Shown here in pieces: positions 31,794 to 35,674 of a stretch of 35,674 nucleotides of DNA. The stretch covers positions 1 through 35,674 of the forward strand of contig JASJCC010000022.1 in NCBI GenBank assembly GCA_030066175.1. Direction: 5' to 3'. Both the position numbers and the translations under genes were made by a program. Each line of letters opens with the position of its first letter. Within the stretch, counting starts at the first letter, position 1. The notes beneath the pieces were generated by a model. That model ran no database searches and was not told the DNA's origin. It was given only the letters and a program-made list of their open reading frames with translations. This DNA comes from Paracoccaceae bacterium. GTDB lineage: Bacteria > Pseudomonadota > Alphaproteobacteria > Rhodobacterales > Rhodobacteraceae.

Positions 31794-32639
31794 GGGGCGA
31801 TCACCTTTGGACTGCGCGCGGCGAATGGCAGGACGGAAATGAGTGTTCTGGGAATTGCTGCCCAGATTGGCGATTTGGCGGTCGCCAAAATGGCGCGGGT
31901 GATCCGGTTATCTGGTTCGCGCTGGTAAACAGCCCCAGAACTCAGTTGTTGGCTTACCCGCGTTGGTAAGTTGCCTCGCACTCTTGGCTGCATTGATGAA
32001 CCAATTGTGCGGACAACGGATTGCGGTGCCAAGTCGCTGCACGGCACCCTGATACCCTGACTTACGCGGAGGTAGCTCAAACCCGCGTCGATCAGGTCTT
32101 TGGCATGTGCATGCCTACTGGGCATCAAAGCGATACCGTACGGTTTAGCGCCCGCAACGGAGTGCCGACAATGTGCGTCCGAGTTTACCACAATGGCATC
32201 AGATGCCCCTGCGTTCTAACTGTCAAGCGCGAGCCCTTCGCAGGTGTTCCTGCGCTATAGTGAGCAGCCTTTCCTTTGTGCGTTATCGCCAACATAAAGC
32301 CCCGCGATTTGAGCGTCTCAGGGTTTTCGGAGGGCGGCAGGTCCAGCGAAGAACGCCAAATTGCCGCCATCGCAATCGCATTCGCAAGTTGGAAGTCTGG
32401 CTGCGGTTCAAAACACAGATACACAAGTGTAAGCATCGCCAGCTTTCATGCCGCTACTTAGAGATGCCCGACGAGATGGCTGATCTTGAACGAAACTTTT
32501 GGCGCAGACTGAGCGATCTTCCCGCCATTAGGAGACCGGCAGTCTTCCAGCAGAGGACCAAAATCCGGGCGAACACAACCATTCGGTAGGCGAGGACTTG
32601 CGGATCTTGTGATGCAGCGTAGCTGATTAACCGCCAGCG
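31794..32639. other. 846-base gap upstream of the TRAP operon, no recognised gene
   Basis: Reading frames exist on both strands (the longest are about 130 codons), but none has a domain, a good ribosome site or codon pattern I can support. The base composition is less GC-biased than neighbouring genes. It should hold the promoter of the TRAP operon near 31800-31900 and perhaps remnants of lost genes. Confidence 0.5.
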
Positions 32640-34550
32640 TTATCGTTCATGCCGCGCCATGATCGCAGAGACGTCCTTTAGTCCCTGATTGTTGGACAAC
32701 TCCGCGGGGGCGAGGCGGAGTCGGCGGCGCCAGTTGGGGTGTTGATGGACTGTTCCAGGCAGATTGGGCTGTTCGCCCTCACCGAGGATATCCTCGATCT
32801 GGACCGCGGCCAGCCGGGCACTGCTGCGAGCGAGGAAGTCGATCATTCCCGACATCGAGCCGCTGGTGTCGCCGCTGGCTTTGTCGAACCCTGCGACCTC
32901 GCCATCACGGTGTGTACGGGCATCCTCAGCCGCCTCCGGCGTCATGTCGCCCACCCGCTGTCGCCAATCGATATCGCGACCGGCACGCCATCCCCGCCAG
33001 AGCGGCAGGTCATGTGAGCCGAAGCTGGCAATGGCGTTTTGCGGATAGTTTTCCGGCGCAAGAAAGCGGCCATCCCCGCCCCAGTCACGCTCGAACATGG
33101 CCACGCGGCACCCCAGGATGCCCGATTGATCCATATCCTCACGCAGCCTATCCGGAACCACACCCAGATCTTCGCCGATGATCACCGCACCCGCCCGCGC
33201 TGCTTCGATCCGGGCTACCGCCAGCAGAGCGGCTTTGGGCATGGTCACATAGACGCCAGGCAGGCCCTCGGGCACCCAAAAAGCGCGGTCAAAGCCCAGG
33301 ATGTGGTCGATCCGCAAGATGCCGGAAAAGCGCAGTTGGTGGCGCAGGATATGGGCGATGGGTGCAAAACCGCGCGCGCTCAGCACGTCGGGGCGCATCG
33401 GCGCAAGGTTCCAGACCTGCGCCTGCGGGGAAAAGCCGTCTGGCGGCGCGCCTTGCGAAACGCCGCGCGCAAAGAGATCGGGATCAGCCCAGGTTTCGGC
33501 CCCATGCGGATGTGTGCCGACCGCGAGGTCGAGATAAAGCCCGTGCGCCATACCGGCCGCGAGGGCGACAGTCTGGGCTGCCGCCAACTGGCATTCGGCC
33601 TGCCATTGCAGCCAGGCGTGAAAGGTGATCTCTGAAGCGTTGGCGGCGGCGAACTCGGCGACGGCGTCGCTGGTGGCGTCTTGCAGGTCTGCGGCCCAGT
33701 CCCGCCAATAGGGGCCTTGCACGGCAGAAAGCGCCTGATGCGTTGCAAAGACCTGCAGGCTGTCGCCTTGTTCGGTCCACCAGCGCTGAAACACCGGGTC
33801 TTCGCTGGCTTGCGTTTGGGTATATGCGGTCTCCAGAGCCCGTTTCTGTGCCGCCAAAGCCGATGGGTAATCGATCAGCGGCCCATCTGCGGCGGGCTCG
33901 GCACCGTCGGCCGCCACATGCATCGTGGCGAACCATTGCCGGCTGGTGGGGGAATAGGGGCTGAAGGCCTGCGGGTCTTCGGCAAAGCCGGCATGCACCG
34001 GGTTAATACCGAGGAACCCGGCGCCGTGGCGCCCCAGCGTCTCTGCCATGGCAGCAAGATCGGCGTAATCCCCGACGCCCCCACGCCCGACGGGTCGCAT
34101 GCCGTAAAGCGGGGCCATCACCCCCCATCCGCGCCGGACGGGGGGAAGGCGTTCCGGGGCCGAGAGGATCGCCATGCGGACACCGCCCACCATCAGCCAG
34201 TGATACCCCATCGGCAGGGGGGCGAGGTCAATACGACCCTCGGCGCGGCCGTTTTGCGTGGTGCCGTCTTCGCAAGTCAGCTGCCAGTCAGTCGCGCCAC
34301 TGGTGATCGGGACTGAGACCGGTTGGTCTGCGGTCACCACCATCCACTCTGGTACCGGGCGGGCCGCGCGGGTCTGTTGCAAGGCGACGAGGCTGTCGGA
34401 GGCGGCCTGGTCGTTCTCAGCAGAAATGCCAAGTGCGGCTAACACGGCCTGCAGGCTTTCTGGAGGTGCCTCATGCTCGCGGCCGGCGCCATCCCGGTAG
34501 CGCCAGACCAGACCACTAGCCTCGGCCAGCGCCTCAAGCGCACCGATCAC
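32640..34550 (-). CDS. malQ: 4-alpha-glucanotransferase (amylomaltase, GH77)
   Basis: 636 residues. An N-terminal accessory region (residues 1-140) precedes the GH77 barrel, which begins GWGVMAPLYGMRPVGRGGVG. The nucleophile Asp is in ILRIDHILGFDRAF, the acid/base Glu in VIIGEDLGVVPDRL, and the third carboxylate follows SFGSHDLPLWRG. It disproportionates maltodextrins, in step with glycogen debranching. The start overlaps the glgX stop by 4 bases, so the two are one operon. The C terminus ends in HPNWRRRLRL, typical of the family. Confidence 0.93.
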   Translation of the reverse strand: MIGALEALAEASGLVWRYRDGAGREHEAPPESLQAVLAALGISAENDQAASDSLVALQQTRAARPVPEWMVVTADQPVSVPITSGATDWQLTCEDGTTQNGRAEGRIDLAPLPMGYHWLMVGGVRMAILSAPERLPPVRRGWGVMAPLYGMRPVGRGGVGDYADLAAMAETLGRHGAGFLGINPVHAGFAEDPQAFSPYSPTSRQWFATMHVAADGAEPAADGPLIDYPSALAAQKRALETAYTQTQASEDPVFQRWWTEQGDSLQVFATHQALSAVQGPYWRDWAADLQDATSDAVAEFAAANASEITFHAWLQWQAECQLAAAQTVALAAGMAHGLYLDLAVGTHPHGAETWADPDLFARGVSQGAPPDGFSPQAQVWNLAPMRPDVLSARGFAPIAHILRHQLRFSGILRIDHILGFDRAFWVPEGLPGVYVTMPKAALLAVARIEAARAGAVIIGEDLGVVPDRLREDMDQSGILGCRVAMFERDWGGDGRFLAPENYPQNAIASFGSHDLPLWRGWRAGRDIDWRQRVGDMTPEAAEDARTHRDGEVAGFDKASGDTSGSMSGMIDFLARSSARLAAVQIEDILGEGEQPNLPGTVHQHPNWRRRLRLAPAELSNNQGLKDVSAIMARHER

Positions 34551-35674
34551 GCCCGCGCCTCAAGCACCAGAACAACAACCGAGTCCTTGGAAACCGGCAG
34601 CGTTTTCTCCGTCGAGCGGTCTGGCGGACGTTCGGGCGCATCCGTGTCAACGTGGCGGACCCAGACCTGCCCCTCAGCAGGCGGCGGCAGAACGGCATCG
34701 ACCGCGCCCCCCGCATTGAACACCATCAGAATCGCATCCTCGCGCGCGGCGTATTCGGGGGTTCCGCGCGCAGTGCGCAGCTCAGCGATCACGGTCCTCA
34801 GGCCCGGCTCTTGCCAGTCTTCGCTGGTCATCGGACCGCCACCAACCCGGTGCCAGAAGAGATCGGCGATGCCGTCCGTACCGCGCGCCTGGCTGTGCAG
34901 AAAGAGGTTCTGCCGCAGGATCGGGTGCGCCTTGCGAAAGGCGATCATCCGTCGCGTGAAGGCGAGGAATTCGTGATCGGCCGCTTGCCAGTCCAGCCAG
35001 GTGATCTCGTTATCCTGGCAATAGGCGTTGTTGTTGCCTTGCTGGGAATTGCCCAGCTCATCCCCGGCCAGCAGCATCGGCGTGCCCTGCGACAGCAAGA
35101 GCGTCGCCATCATGTTGCGTTTGCGCCGGGCGCGGGCCTTGAGGATGTCGGGGTCGCGGGTCAGCCCTTCAGCGCCCATATTGTCGGAAAAGTTCTCATC
35201 ATGGCCGTCGCGGTTGTCTTCCTTGTTGGCGTCGTTGTGCTTTTGCGCATAGCTCACCACGTCTTCGAGGGTGAAGCCGTCATGCGACGTCACAAAGTTG
35301 ACGCTCGATACGGCGGGACGGCCGGAATGATCGAATTGCGAGGCCGAGCCGACAAGACGCTCGGCCAGATCAGGCCCCTGCCCAGCATCGCCGCGCCAGA
35401 AGCGGCGCACGCCATCGCGGAACTTGTCGTTCCATTCGCTGAAGGGCGGCGGGAAGGCCCCCAGCTGGTAGCCACCGGGACCAACATCCCAGGGTTCGGC
35501 AATCAGTTTGACGCCGGAGAGAACCGGGTCTTGCCGCAGGGCATCAAAGAACGCCGCGCCGGATTCGAACCCCTGTTCGGTGCGTCCCAGGGTGGTGCAG
35601 AGATCAAAGCGAAAGCCGTCCACATGCATGACCTCGACCCAGTAGCGCAGCGAGTCCATCACCATGCGCAGCAC
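34547..35674 (-). CDS. glgX: Glycogen debranching enzyme GlgX, C-terminal part (runs off right edge)
   Basis: 375 residues are visible, starting inside the GH13 barrel. DGFRFDLCTTLGR carries the nucleophile Asp, KLIAEPWDVGPGGYQLG the acid/base Glu, and NFVTSHDGFTLEDVVSYAQK the transition-state Asp, as in isoamylase-type GlgX. GEGNDAN-like repeats of the family appear as KHNDANKEDNRDGHDEN. It cleaves alpha-1,6 branches of limit-dextrin glycogen. About half the protein lies beyond the window. It is cotranscribed with malQ. Confidence 0.92.
   Translation of the reverse strand: MLRMVMDSLRYWVEVMHVDGFRFDLCTTLGRTEQGFESGAAFFDALRQDPVLSGVKLIAEPWDVGPGGYQLGAFPPPFSEWNDKFRDGVRRFWRGDAGQGPDLAERLVGSASQFDHSGRPAVSSVNFVTSHDGFTLEDVVSYAQKHNDANKEDNRDGHDENFSDNMGAEGLTRDPDILKARARRKRNMMATLLLSQGTPMLLAGDELGNSQQGNNNAYCQDNEITWLDWQAADHEFLAFTRRMIAFRKAHPILRQNLFLHSQARGTDGIADLFWHRVGGGPMTSEDWQEPGLRTVIAELRTARGTPEYAAREDAILMVFNAGGAVDAVLPPPAEGQVWVRHVDTDAPERPPDRSTEKTLPVSKDSVVVLVLEARA

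Noticed and set aside
32060-32110. GGTAGCTCAAACCC resembling a tRNA D-arm
   Set aside because: No matching acceptor, anticodon or T-arm with the conserved TTC bases could be found around it.
32173-32589. Plus-strand frame of 138 codons in the gap before malQ
   Set aside because: No domain, no ribosome site, Arg/Cys-rich composition; not supported as a gene.

Overview
The window looks like chromosome (or chromid) DNA of a marine alphaproteobacterium of the Roseobacter group (Rhodobacteraceae sensu lato). The inference rests on gene content and style rather than on an rRNA or marker gene: high-GC coding sequence, tightly coupled operons with 4-base or TGATG overlaps, a TRAP transporter, a Pot-type ABC transporter, a gamma-glutamylamide-synthetase-like enzyme, a large secreted RTX protein and a glgX-malQ pair.

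Layout. 1-4.6 kb holds small redox and regulator genes: a partial SDR at the left edge, a second SDR divergent from a LysR regulator, another LysR gene divergent from a glutathione S-transferase, and a small ABM-like protein. 5.0-9.0 kb is a small integrative element on the minus strand, with a tyrosine integrase, an AlpA/excisionase-like HTH protein and a P-loop primase/helicase-like replication protein. The integrase and the replication gene are each cut by one in-frame stop while the frame continues on the far side. The element carries three sets of short repeats that look like integrase arm sites, repressor operators and iterons. 9.0-10.6 kb is a decay zone: a HAD-hydrolase 5' remnant, a small membrane-anchored protein, and a CHAT-domain pseudogene with a premature stop and a Tyr at the catalytic Cys.

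10.7-12.2 kb encodes a SARP-type DNA-binding domain fused to an alpha/beta hydrolase. 12.4-18.1 kb has a glycosyltransferase divergent from a 1615-residue RTX protein. This is followed by a frameshifted RTX tail remnant and a wrecked IS3-family element (18.5-19.7 kb). The IS is riddled with short hairpin insertions, including four copies of a roughly 40-nt palindromic repeat whose central stem covaries between copies.

19.9-31.8 kb is a metabolic region. A plus-strand Pot-like ABC operon (binding protein, ATPase, two permeases) converges on a minus-strand operon encoding TRAP DctQ-DctM-DctP, a gamma-glutamylamide-synthetase-like ligase, an aldehyde dehydrogenase and an iron-type alcohol dehydrogenase. 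The ligase-ADH-ALDH trio suggests uptake and gamma-glutamyl-protected oxidation of an amine or amino alcohol; that is inference, and no gamma-glutamyl hydrolase is present in the window. Beyond the ADH lies a secreted-protein gene interrupted by a TGA. 31.8-32.6 kb has no recognisable gene. 32.6-35.7 kb is a glgX-malQ glycogen operon, with glgX running off the right edge.

I looked for a coherent undescribed system. The strongest candidate is the structured repeat family inside the IS remnant. Next is the site architecture of the small integrative element.
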